Virus record (IMG/VR): IMGVR_UViG_3300046524_000318
Location: 1-57,498 of that record
Strand: one strand, 5' to 3'
Length of the DNA: 57,498 nt
Origin: a virus
In this document: piece after piece, positions 48,442 to 56,177 of the stretch
Layout: each line of letters starts with the position of its first letter
How positions within the stretch are numbered: position 1 is the stretch's first letter
Program-made: the position numbers and the translations under genes
Notes under the pieces: generated by a model
Told to the model about the DNA's origin: nothing
Databases searched by the model: none
Seen by the model: only the letters and a program-made list of their open reading frames with translations

Positions 48442-48993
48442 TCAATAAAACGTTTTATATATCATTACAGCAAATAAATTGACCATTCCGAAAACAAAAA
48501 AACCAAGTGATACCGCTTTGAGAAGTCGAAAAGATAGCTCGCCTCTTTTTACTCTATTCCATTCAGACTTCAATACACCCTGCACTTTCTCAACGAGCTC
48601 AAACGCTGCATGATCAATCTGATGCCTGCTCGCCGCTTCATTCACTCGAAAAAAATCCAATATTCTTATGATTTCTACATGCTCTACTGGATTTAGTCGT
48701 AGACGTATCTTTACGCTTAAGCTTTCCATTTTCGTTATATCGTCATGCCTACCAAGCAAGTATTCCTTAATACTCTCACCATCTTTCTTTTTCAGCGCAG
48801 CAAATGAAGCCATCGAATGAGCGGTTCCGGCGAAATCAGAGACATCTGACCTCAGCCCATCGATCCAAGCTTGACGAAACTCGGAAGTCTTTTGATCTTT
48901 CGCCAACACAGTTATCGTGAAAGAGATTATCCCAGCAATTAACGCCGCTGTGATAGGCCCGGCAATCGGTAATAACGTCCTCAGCAATTCCAT
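48442..48993 (-). CDS. membrane-anchored protein, reversed moron
   Basis: 183 aa. Membrane segments lie at about 11-31 and 158-178, with a cytoplasmic helical middle. QKTSEFRQAWIDGLRSDVSDFAG after the first segment is a pattern I recall from many uncharacterised bacterial membrane proteins. AT-rich, transcribed against the operon. Could act in exclusion or sensing, but nothing direct shows it. 48994-49208 beyond its start holds no gene. Confidence 0.65.
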   Translation of the reverse strand: MELLRTLLPIAGPITAALIAGIISFTITVLAKDQKTSEFRQAWIDGLRSDVSDFAGTAHSMASFAALKKKDGESIKEYLLGRHDDITKMESLSVKIRLRLNPVEHVEIIRILDFFRVNEAASRHQIDHAAFELVEKVQGVLKSEWNRVKRGELSFRLLKAVSLGFFVFGMVNLFAVMIYKTFY

Positions 48994-49208
48994 AATTCAC
49001 TCCCGTCTATAAATCTTCAATCGATTTAGACAAACATAACCAACGTCAGCTCGTTTACGCAACCGGTCCCGGGAGCGGTGCTCTATCCGCAAATGTTATG
49101 AAACGATTCCGCAGCACCGCATCACGTTGGTTAGCGCGTCGAGATATCAACAAATGACCCTGCTCCTCAATTCAGTACCGGGTCGCACTGACTACTTTTA
49201 AAATGCGC

Positions 49209-49703
49209 TTAATGCATGACAAGCAAAGCAGCGTGAGCAGACTCAATTAATTCCAGTCTTTTCCGAACTGAAAGACACGAATTCTCAGACCAATTGTGTT
49301 CGGGGGTAATTGCACTTACAAAAAGGGCGACATCCTCAACTGCCACTCTTGTTAAAAATAATTGTGTATGGATTACAGAGTCAACACCATCGCTTAAACT
49401 AACCTCCGTCAGGTGTTGAAGCGACTGGCTCAATCCCGTGGATACCAAGTCCTTCTGAGGTAGTGTTATATCTTTATTCACGTCAATAGCTAAACGCACC
49501 CTTAAAGCGGCTTCCTTAACGACAGCCTCCGCCCGAACAGCAGCATTTTTTCTGCTTTCGACTTCCGCGTTTCGCCTCATCCTTGAATCACGCGATGCTA
49601 TCCAGATCGCCGCCAGAATCGCCGCTATTGAACCAACCGCCTGAACCCACGACGCCAGACCTGGATGATGCTCAATCCAGTACGACACACAATCCCAGCT
49701 CAT
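49209..49703 (-). CDS. membrane-anchored protein, reversed moron
   Basis: 164 aa with one N-terminal membrane segment (about 18-37, VQAVGSIAAILAAIWIASRD) and a cytoplasmic helical domain (AAVRAEAVVKEAALRVRLAI). It is a neighbour of the 48442 membrane protein and has similar topology. No family is recognised. Confidence 0.6.
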   Translation of the reverse strand: MSWDCVSYWIEHHPGLASWVQAVGSIAAILAAIWIASRDSRMRRNAEVESRKNAAVRAEAVVKEAALRVRLAIDVNKDITLPQKDLVSTGLSQSLQHLTEVSLSDGVDSVIHTQLFLTRVAVEDVALFVSAITPEHNWSENSCLSVRKRLELIESAHAALLVMH

Positions 49704-49750
49704 ATCTCACTCCCCTGTAGATCCCGGAACTATACCGGCGAGGATCCCCT

Positions 49751-51796
49751 ATGTCCGCACAACAGAAGAAACACCCCTTCGATTTCAAAACTCAATACGG
49801 ACTCGGCTTCAGCACTCAGGACGATGAGATCGTTGTCGACTTCTTCTGCGGTGGCGGCGGCGCCGGTACCGGGCTGGAGATGGGTCTGGGCCGCGCGGTG
49901 AATGTCGCCAAAAACCACAGCCCACAAGCGATCAGCATGCATACCGTGAATCACCCGGGCGCCGTGCACTACACCACCGATGTGTTCGAAGGTGATCCAG
50001 ACACCGAGTGCGGCGGCAAGGCCGTTGGCTGGTTCCACATGTCGCCGGATTGCACGCATCACAGCCAGGCCGCCGGCGGGCAACCGCGCAAGCGCGAGAT
50101 CCGGAATCTGTCGTGGATCGGCCTGAAGTGGGCCGGCAAGAAGAAGCCTCGCGTCATCAGTCTGGAAAACGTGAAACAGATCCTCCAGTGGGGGCCGCTG
50201 ATCGCCAAGCGCTGCAAGTCGACCGGCCGTGTCATGAAGTTGGGCGGCGCCATTGCTGAGCCTGGCGAAGTCGTCCCGGTTCACCAGCAGTTCCTGGTGC
50301 CTGACCCAAAGCGCCGCGGGCAGACTTGGGCAGTGTTCGTCGCCGAACTGAAACGCCTGGGCTACGCCGTTGAATGGCGGGTCATCAAGGCCTGCGACTT
50401 CGGTGCACCAACCAGCCGCGAGCGACTGTTCATGATCGCCCGTTGCGACGGCCAGCCGATTGTGTGGCCTGAGCCAACCCACGCGAAGAACCCAGCCAAG
50501 GGCCAACAGAAGTGGCGCACCGCCGCCGAGTGCATCGACTGGACCATCCCGAGCAAAAGCATTTTCGACCGGGCAAAGCCGCTGGCTCCTGCCACCCTTC
50601 GCCGAATCGCCAAGGGCATGAAAAAGTTCGTCATCGATGCCGATGATCCATTTATCGTGCCGATCGCGAACTGGTCCGGCGAAAGTGTCCAGTCTGCCCA
50701 TGAGCCACTGCGCACGGTGACGTCATGGCCGCGCGGAGGATCGTTCGCGATGGCAAGCCCGATCATTGCTCCGGCAACGCATCAGGGTAGCGACCGGATC
50801 AACGATCCCCACGAACCGCTACCTACGGTCACCTGCGCGAATCGCGGCGAGCTGACGCTGATCAGTCCTGTGCTGGTCGGCGCTGGTGGCCCGGTATATG
50901 CCGGAAATCCGGTAGCTGCGAATAAACCTCTCGGCACCTTGATGACGCGTGGTCACCGCGCGCTTGCCGCCGCGCACCTGGTCAAGTTCCGGTTTGCCGA
51001 CGAAGGCAAGGCGCTCGACGAGCCGCTGCCAACCATCACCAGCGGCGGCGACTACAAGCGCCCGGCCGGTGCCGCTCACGCCATGGGTATCTCAACCGTG
51101 TTCATGGCCCAGATGAACGGCGGGTTCAACACCACCGACGCCAAGAGCGTCGACGATCCGATGACCACGGTGACCAATACCGGAAGCCAGCAGCAGCTGG
51201 TGACGGCGAATCTGGTGCACTTGCGCGGCAACTGCGATGCGCGGGACACCGCCGATCCGCTGCACACCATCAGCGCCGGCGGCACTCATCACGGTCTGGT
51301 CACCGCATTCATGGAGCGCCAGTTCGGCGCTAGCGTCGGCCAAGGTGTGGACGAGCCGGCGCCGACCATCACAGCAGGCGGTGGCGGCAAGAGCTCGCTG
51401 GTCGAGCTGCAGCTCTCGCCAGAGATTGAGGCCGGCGCACTGCGGGTCGCGGCATTCCTGATCAGCTACTACGGCACCGAGAACATGAGCGCCGCCGACG
51501 CGCCAGCGCCAACCATCACCACTAAGGATCGGCTGGGCTTGGTCACCGTCACCATCAAGGGCACGCCTTACGTGATCGTCGACATCTGCCTGCGGATGCT
51601 GCAACCGGCCGAGCTGTACAAGGCTCAGGGTTTCCCCGCCGACTACATCATCAGCCACGGCGCCGACGGCAAACCGTTCACCAAAACTCAGCAAGTGCAC
51701 ATGTGTGGCAACAGCGTCAGCCCGCCGCCGATGGCTGCACTGGCGCGGGCCAATGATCCGTGGCGTGTTGTCGAGCAGCAGGCCGCAGCGGCGTAG
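49751..51796 (+). CDS. C5 cytosine DNA methyltransferase with repeated variable region
   Basis: 681 aa. Motif I VVDFFCGGGGAGTGLEMG (28-45), catalytic Cys101 in SPDCTHHS (a variant of the usual PC), ENV at 139-141, TSRERLFMIA and the C-terminal MCGNSVSPPP (motif X). Between about residues 310 and 590 the target-recognition region contains about eight degenerate copies of D-x-P-x-x-T-(I/V)-T at roughly 30-45-residue intervals. It is far longer than a typical phage C5 enzyme. Probably protects phage DNA from host restriction. The target sequence is unknown. Confidence 0.9.
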   Translation: MSAQQKKHPFDFKTQYGLGFSTQDDEIVVDFFCGGGGAGTGLEMGLGRAVNVAKNHSPQAISMHTVNHPGAVHYTTDVFEGDPDTECGGKAVGWFHMSPDCTHHSQAAGGQPRKREIRNLSWIGLKWAGKKKPRVISLENVKQILQWGPLIAKRCKSTGRVMKLGGAIAEPGEVVPVHQQFLVPDPKRRGQTWAVFVAELKRLGYAVEWRVIKACDFGAPTSRERLFMIARCDGQPIVWPEPTHAKNPAKGQQKWRTAAECIDWTIPSKSIFDRAKPLAPATLRRIAKGMKKFVIDADDPFIVPIANWSGESVQSAHEPLRTVTSWPRGGSFAMASPIIAPATHQGSDRINDPHEPLPTVTCANRGELTLISPVLVGAGGPVYAGNPVAANKPLGTLMTRGHRALAAAHLVKFRFADEGKALDEPLPTITSGGDYKRPAGAAHAMGISTVFMAQMNGGFNTTDAKSVDDPMTTVTNTGSQQQLVTANLVHLRGNCDARDTADPLHTISAGGTHHGLVTAFMERQFGASVGQGVDEPAPTITAGGGGKSSLVELQLSPEIEAGALRVAAFLISYYGTENMSAADAPAPTITTKDRLGLVTVTIKGTPYVIVDICLRMLQPAELYKAQGFPADYIISHGADGKPFTKTQQVHMCGNSVSPPPMAALARANDPWRVVEQQAAAA

Positions 51797-51901
51797 TCAC
51801 AGCCACGGCAACGCCGACAGCCAGTCAGACAAACGCATCAGCGACTGGCTCAAAAGTTCGACAAACACCTGGTACATCAGATCAGCGATCAAGCGCTTCA
51901 T
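51797..51901 (-). CDS. possible 34-aa hydrophobic peptide
   Basis: ATG 51901 with GGAG 9 nt upstream. MKRLIADLMYQVFVELLSQS and a Trp-rich amphipathic end resemble small membrane-active peptides. It lies antisense just after the C5 methylase stop. May be chance. Confidence 0.25.
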   Translation of the reverse strand: MKRLIADLMYQVFVELLSQSLMRLSDWLSALPWL

Positions 51902-51968
51902 GCGGCGACACTCCATAACGATTGGTATGTCGCAATTCTCCACTGACGCTGATGCTCGATGGACTGGG

Positions 51969-52006
51969 GAAAGTTGTGCCCGGCGCTGGCACAACAAGAA
52001 ACTTTC
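51969..52006 (+). terminator. strong hairpin after the C5 methylase gene
   Basis: GTTGTGCC-(7)-GGCACAAC, extended by GAAAGTT/AACTTTC, forms a stem of about 12 pairs with a small bulge. A T run is lacking, so a processing or pause site is as likely as a terminator. Confidence 0.45.
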
Positions 52007-52068
52007 TCTCAGCCCCTACCCCCTTGACACCCTCCACCGCCCGGGCATGCCCCGGCATAGGACGCCCC

Positions 52069-52347
52069 ATGCCCACAGAAAACCAGCCAGGCGCAGCGCT
52101 TGGCAAAACCAACCGAACTATTCACTGCTGCCTCGACGTGCGCGGCTCGCTGAAAAACATGAGCAAGCGCCAGCTCACCGGTTTGTTCCGGCGCGTAGAT
52201 GGAACCAAGTGCACCGCCGATGAAGCGAAGGATCACCTGATTGAGGCGCTGGCCCAAGGCAAAGAAGTGCTGCCATTCGGGCCACCTTGTGAAGGTTTCG
52301 ATTACGCAGGCAACGGTTGCCCAGGGCACGACACGGTGATCGCATGA
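52069..52347 (+). CDS. small phage protein, Cys-rich end
   Basis: 92 aa from ATG 52069 (AGGA 6 nt upstream). KNMSKRQLTGLFRRVDGTKCTADEAKDHLIEAL is helical. The end FGPPCEGFDYAGNGCPGHD is Cys/Gly-rich. Overlaps the next gene by ATGA. Unknown function. Confidence 0.65.
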   Translation: MPTENQPGAALGKTNRTIHCCLDVRGSLKNMSKRQLTGLFRRVDGTKCTADEAKDHLIEALAQGKEVLPFGPPCEGFDYAGNGCPGHDTVIA

Positions 52348-52658
52348 AGCGCGTCTACCTCAGCGGGCCAATGACCGGCCTGCCCGAACTCAACTTCCCC
52401 GCCTTCGCCTCAATGACCGCCAGCCTGCGTAACTCCGGCCACGCCGTCACTAACCCCGCCGAGCTCAACCCTGATGGTGGTTCTTGGAACGACTGCATGC
52501 GCCGTGACATTGCCGCCCTTATGGACTGCGACACCGTGGCCACGCTCCCGGGCTGGGAGCATTCAAAGGGCGCACGCCTCGAAGTGCTGATCGCTGAACG
52601 CCTCGGCATGACCGTTGTGAATGCCCATGATCTGGTATCGATGGAGATTGCAGGATGA
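52344..52658 (+). CDS. DUF4406 / nucleoside deoxyribosyltransferase-like protein
   Basis: 104 aa from ATG 52344. MKRVYLSGPMTGLPELNFPAF and RRDIAALMDCDTVATLPGWEHSKGARLEVLIAERLGM are the DUF4406 pattern, a Rossmann-like fold related to nucleoside 2-deoxyribosyltransferases. Common in phage accessory regions. The substrate is not known. Confidence 0.85.
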   Translation: MKRVYLSGPMTGLPELNFPAFASMTASLRNSGHAVTNPAELNPDGGSWNDCMRRDIAALMDCDTVATLPGWEHSKGARLEVLIAERLGMTVVNAHDLVSMEIAG

Positions 52659-52897
52659 GCGAAGTCAGCCGGTATTGGGTGAATGGTGAGGGATATCTGT
52701 TCGGGTGCTCCACAGCGTGGGAGCCGAAAGACGATGAGCTGGTGATGTGGCCGGACTTCAAGCGCGTGCAAGACGAGCGTGACGCCCTGCAACTGCGCCT
52801 GAACGCGGCGGATCAGCAAAACGATGATCTGGTGGCAGAGCTCGCAAATGTTCGCAAAGGCCCGTGCAAGATGATCGTCGGGGACGAATTGCCATGA
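52655..52897 (+). CDS. small phage protein, coiled coil
   Basis: 80 aa, with a Trp-rich N-terminus (SRYWVNGEGYLFGCSTAW) and a coiled coil (RVQDERDALQLRLNAADQQ). Overlaps both neighbours by a few bases. Unknown function. Confidence 0.65.
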   Translation: MSEVSRYWVNGEGYLFGCSTAWEPKDDELVMWPDFKRVQDERDALQLRLNAADQQNDDLVAELANVRKGPCKMIVGDELP

Positions 52898-53190
52898 CCC
52901 ACAAAAGCTACAGGCTCGACCCGAACGTGAGAACCATCACCGACCTGGTGACTGATGATCAGGTTCAGAGCTCGTTCCAGGGCACGAACTTCGGCCACGA
53001 CGACTTTCGCGGACTACTGGCCCAAGGTTGCATCAAGGCGCTGGCTGGTTGGCATCAGGGCCACACGCTTACCTGCATCCTCGAAGAACTGCGGCTGATC
53101 AGCTGGAACCGTCAGGTCGGCAAGATCAAGGTCACCGCCAAGGGCCGTCACTACATCTGGCTTGCCTTCAAAGGCCGCCCGGGCGTCTAA
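52894..53190 (+). CDS. small hypothetical phage protein
   Basis: 98 aa from ATG 52894. CIKALAGWHQGHTLTCILEELRLISWNRQVGKIKVTAKGRHYI suggests a winged-helix-like fold, a guess from helix and strand order. Coupled to the previous gene. Confidence 0.6.
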   Translation: MTHKSYRLDPNVRTITDLVTDDQVQSSFQGTNFGHDDFRGLLAQGCIKALAGWHQGHTLTCILEELRLISWNRQVGKIKVTAKGRHYIWLAFKGRPGV

Positions 53191-53276
53191 TTCCGCAAAG
53201 AGTACATCTGTACTCCACCCGAAAAATTACTCCCTCCCCCTTCAAAGTCAGCCGCTATAGCGGCAAGGACGAAGTC

Positions 53277-53699
53277 ATGTCTGAAGAAAAGAAAAAAACA
53301 GGGCCAGACCACTTTCGCTACGTCGACCATATCGGCCCGGAAGGGGTAACTATCGTCTGCCGGAAATATGTAGTCATCCGTGAAAGCGAGTACTGCTACT
53401 GGATCGTCCCTGAGGGATCGGAAGGCTGGGCGCTGGCACGGCAGACCGCAACAGGTAAGACCTTCAAGGATGCGAAGCGGGTATCGAAGGATTCGTGGCG
53501 GCGATTCGCGTACCCGGAGAAAGAAAAAGCGTTTTCCTCCTACAAGGCCAGAAAGCGGCACCAGCTCAGCCACGCTGAACTCGCCCTTGAGCGTGCGAAA
53601 ACCGCTCTTGCTGACATCAAGGACATTGAAGCGATCAACGACGAGCATCTGTGCTCAGGCGGCGATTACATCAAACAGCTCAACTGGACGGACTGCTGA
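53277..53699 (+). CDS. hypothetical phage protein
   Basis: 140 aa from ATG 53277. A strand-rich N-terminal part (EGVTIVCRKYVVIRESEYCYWIV) is followed by a basic helical C-terminal part. The stop overlaps the next start (TGATG). No family is recognised. Confidence 0.65.
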   Translation: MSEEKKKTGPDHFRYVDHIGPEGVTIVCRKYVVIRESEYCYWIVPEGSEGWALARQTATGKTFKDAKRVSKDSWRRFAYPEKEKAFSSYKARKRHQLSHAELALERAKTALADIKDIEAINDEHLCSGGDYIKQLNWTDC

Positions 53700-54346
53700 T
53701 GGCTACCTCACCACAATCGAAAGAACGGCCAATCCTGTTCTCGGCGCCGATGGTGTGCGCCATTCTGGATGGCCGGAAGACTGTCACGCGCCGGCCGGTA
53801 AAGGTTCAGCCGCGTTCACGGGCCGACATTGGCAGCTACGGCAAAGGCCAGCCCTTCATCCGCAACCCAGACGTCACGAAGCGCAATCCGGAATGTCCCT
53901 TCGGTAAGCCCGGCGAACGGCTGTGGGTTCGCGAGACCTGGTACTGCGATCACAGCGAGGTCATGAGCGGCCCTTACCTCAAACCGGATGACTTGGATAT
54001 CAGCGAGGCGCGCGACGACGGCACGATGGTTTACGCCGCCGATGGGCTGACCCCATATGAAGCCGATCAGCCAGTCTGGAAACCAAGCATCCACATGCCG
54101 CGCTGGGCGTGCCGCATCCTGCTGGAGATCACCGACGTCCGCGTCGAACGGTTGCAGGACATCAGCCGCTCCGATATCCGGACGGAAGGCCTGCAGTGTC
54201 CGCCGGAGCTGGCAAGCGATGACGTTTCGCCGAATTACCGAGACTGGTACCCGGCGGCGTGGAAGGAGTTGTGGAACTCCACCGGCGGCGACTGGGACGC
54301 AAACCCGTGGGTCTGGGTCGTCGAGTTCAAGCGGGTGACGCCATGA
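53699..54346 (+). CDS. ASCH/PUA-like phage protein
   Basis: 215 aa from ATG 53699. ERPILFSAPMVCAILDGRKTVTRRPVK, GERLWVRETWYC and WKPSIHMPRWACRILLEITDVRVERLQDIS are the conserved blocks of a phage family with an ASCH-like (RNA- or nucleotide-binding beta barrel) fold. The role is unknown. Confidence 0.82.
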   Translation: MATSPQSKERPILFSAPMVCAILDGRKTVTRRPVKVQPRSRADIGSYGKGQPFIRNPDVTKRNPECPFGKPGERLWVRETWYCDHSEVMSGPYLKPDDLDISEARDDGTMVYAADGLTPYEADQPVWKPSIHMPRWACRILLEITDVRVERLQDISRSDIRTEGLQCPPELASDDVSPNYRDWYPAAWKELWNSTGGDWDANPWVWVVEFKRVTP

Positions 54347-54399
54347 TCTTCGCCCCGCTCTACATGGCCTACCTCATCTATAAGGGGCCGTGGCGATGA
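54343..54399 (+). CDS. possible 18-aa membrane micropeptide
   Basis: ATG 54343 overlaps the previous stop and its TGA overlaps the next ATG, a double coupling. The peptide MIFAPLYMAYLIYKGPWR is hydrophobic with a basic end. Very short, kept as a candidate only. Confidence 0.3.
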   Translation: MIFAPLYMAYLIYKGPWR

Positions 54400-54590
54400 G
54401 CCGCATGGAAGAAGCCCTCATGAGGAAGCCTGGGTACACGCCATATTGCGGCGCTGACGCTTGCATGGTTTGGGCGAGAACGCGATGGAATGGCGGACAG
54501 TTCCAGTGCCAATGCGGCTGGACCAGTTCGTACGCTTCCGAGTTCATTGCTCAATACAAGGCGCGCTGGCATCCCGAGCCCAAGCCATGA
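54396..54590 (+). CDS. small zinc-finger-like phage protein
   Basis: 64 aa from ATG 54396. Cys residues in YCGADAC and FQCQCGW could bind zinc. Overlaps the following gene by ATGA. Function unknown. Confidence 0.65.
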   Translation: MSRMEEALMRKPGYTPYCGADACMVWARTRWNGGQFQCQCGWTSSYASEFIAQYKARWHPEPKP

Positions 54591-54904
54591 ACCGCATGGT
54601 CAGCGTCCGCACCGAGGAACTGACCGGCCCGGCGCTGGACTGGGCAATCAACGCGATCGAGGGTGATCGGCAACCCGGTACAGGTCAGCTGCAACTCTTC
54701 GCTCTGCCCGACGCCGAGCAACTGATCACGAAGTACGGCGTCTGGGTCGATGTTGGTCACCGTCACCCTTGGCTGGCTGATATGACCAACAATCCGTTCA
54801 ACCGGCAGCCCGGCGAAACCCGAACCATCGCAGTGTTCCGCGCCGTGGTCTTCGCCAAGCGCGGCGCTACCGTGAAAGTCCCTGCCGAACTCATCCAGCA
54901 GTAA
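54587..54904 (+). CDS. NinX-like protein (DUF2591)
   Basis: 105 aa from ATG 54587. VRTEELTGPALDWAINAIEG at the start and ETRTIAVFRAVVFAKRGATVKVPAELI at the end match DUF2591/NinX, common in phage early regions. Function unknown. Confidence 0.82.
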   Translation: MNRMVSVRTEELTGPALDWAINAIEGDRQPGTGQLQLFALPDAEQLITKYGVWVDVGHRHPWLADMTNNPFNRQPGETRTIAVFRAVVFAKRGATVKVPAELIQQ

Positions 54905-54955
54905 CCCTTCCCCCAACTCAGCAGCCTGCCGGTGTACGGCGGGCGAGGACTGCGC

Positions 54956-55201
54956 GTGAATATTTACCGACACAACTTCGCAGCCGTCTGCCCCGCCGAC
55001 GGCGAGACGATCATTTACCGGCTTGAGTTGCGATCGACCTCGATGATCCACGTCGAACACATCAAAACCGCCACCGCGCTGATCAAGCAAGGTTGGCATG
55101 AGCAGATCGCTGACACCCTTTCCGAAACGCTCGGCGGTGATCAAACCATCATCGCAACCCATCAGGGCGTAGAAATAGAAACAGTGAGGCTTAGCGGATG
55201 A
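54956..55201 (+). CDS. small hypothetical protein
   Basis: 81 aa from GTG 54956, with GAGGA 6 nt upstream. The strand-rich start (VNIYRHNFAAVCPADGETI) is followed by a helix with HVEHIKTATALIKQGWHEQIAD. Coupled to the next gene. Unknown function. Confidence 0.6.
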   Translation: MNIYRHNFAAVCPADGETIIYRLELRSTSMIHVEHIKTATALIKQGWHEQIADTLSETLGGDQTIIATHQGVEIETVRLSG

Positions 55202-55923
55202 TTCATTACCACGGCACGCCTGTCGGCGGTAAGCGCGAGGACGCCGCTAAATTCTTGGCCGGCCGGCATGCGCTGGTGCCGTACCCACGCAAGGACGATC
55301 TCGGGATCGTCGCCGACGTATGCAAATCGTTTGTTTTCGATAACGGCGCATTCACCGCGTGGCAGAAAGGCGGCCAGGTAGACGTCGACGGCTACACGCG
55401 CTGGGTCGAAGATTGGCACCGACACCCCGGATTCACTTGGGCGCTCATTCCGGACGTTATCGACGGCGACGAAGAGGCCAACGACGACCTCGTTCGGCAG
55501 TGGCCAGAGGAGCTTCGCGGCGTGCCTGTCTGGCACTTGCACGAATCGCTTGAGCGGTTGCAGCGGCTGGCGAGGTGCTGGCGTACGGTCGCCCTAGGTA
55601 GTTCTGGCCAATGGGCTTCACCGGGCACTGGTGCATGGTGGAAGCGGATGGGCTTCGCGATGGATGCCATCTGCGATGACCAAGGCCGCCCTACTTGCAG
55701 GCTTCATGGCTTAAGAATGCTCGACCCTGCGATTTTCCAGCACCTGCCCTTAGCGTCCGCCGACTCCACAAACGCCGCGGTAAACGGCGGCAGCATCAGC
55801 CGCTTCGGCATGTATGCCCCGCCGACCGCCGGCCAGCGCGCCAACGTTATCGCCGACCGCATTGAGTCGCACAACAGTTCGCCTATCTGGCAGCGAGAAA
55901 CCCAGGCCGAGATGGCCATCTAA
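55198..55923 (+). CDS. possible TGT/DpdA-like base-exchange protein
   Basis: 241 aa. Ordered motifs suggest a TIM barrel: VFDNGAFTAW (about 46-55, compare the DSGGFQ region of tRNA-guanine transglycosylases), LIPDVIDGDEEAND, VWHLHESLERL, VALGSSGQWASPG, LHGLRMLDP and PLASADSTNAAVNGGS. Short DpdA-type proteins of phages insert 7-deazaguanines into DNA. If this is one, it would use a host-made precursor, as no queuosine genes are in the window. The family assignment is my inference; it may instead be a phage protein of unknown reaction. Confidence 0.6.
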   Translation: MIHYHGTPVGGKREDAAKFLAGRHALVPYPRKDDLGIVADVCKSFVFDNGAFTAWQKGGQVDVDGYTRWVEDWHRHPGFTWALIPDVIDGDEEANDDLVRQWPEELRGVPVWHLHESLERLQRLARCWRTVALGSSGQWASPGTGAWWKRMGFAMDAICDDQGRPTCRLHGLRMLDPAIFQHLPLASADSTNAAVNGGSISRFGMYAPPTAGQRANVIADRIESHNSSPIWQRETQAEMAI

Positions 55924-55964
55924 TCCACCACCTTCTGCCGCCACGCGCGGCATGGAGCATCACA

Positions 55965-56177
55965 ATGAGAAAAGAACTGATCAAGATCAGTGAATTCCAG
56001 CGCCGGCGCTGGGGTGAAAACGGCACACCACCCTGCCCCCAGGCGATCCGCAACTACATCCGCAACGGCCAGGTGCCCGGCGAGCAAATCGGCAAACTCT
56101 GGTACGTTGATTGGACAGCGTTCAGCCGGTCTGACGGCAATGACCTGGTCGCGATGGTATTGAAAGGAGCTGCATGA
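55965..56177 (+). CDS. xis: excisionase
   Basis: 70 aa. LIKISEFQRRRWGENGTPPCPQAIRNYIRNGQVPGEQIGKLWYVDW is the winged-helix excisionase pattern. It overlaps the integrase start, as in lambda xis-int. Bends att DNA and directs excision. Confidence 0.88.
   Translation: MRKELIKISEFQRRRWGENGTPPCPQAIRNYIRNGQVPGEQIGKLWYVDWTAFSRSDGNDLVAMVLKGAA

Noticed and set aside
49730-50701. 323-aa minus-strand ORF opposite the C5 methylase
   Set aside because: The methylase motifs on the plus strand are unambiguous. The reverse frame shows no family pattern.
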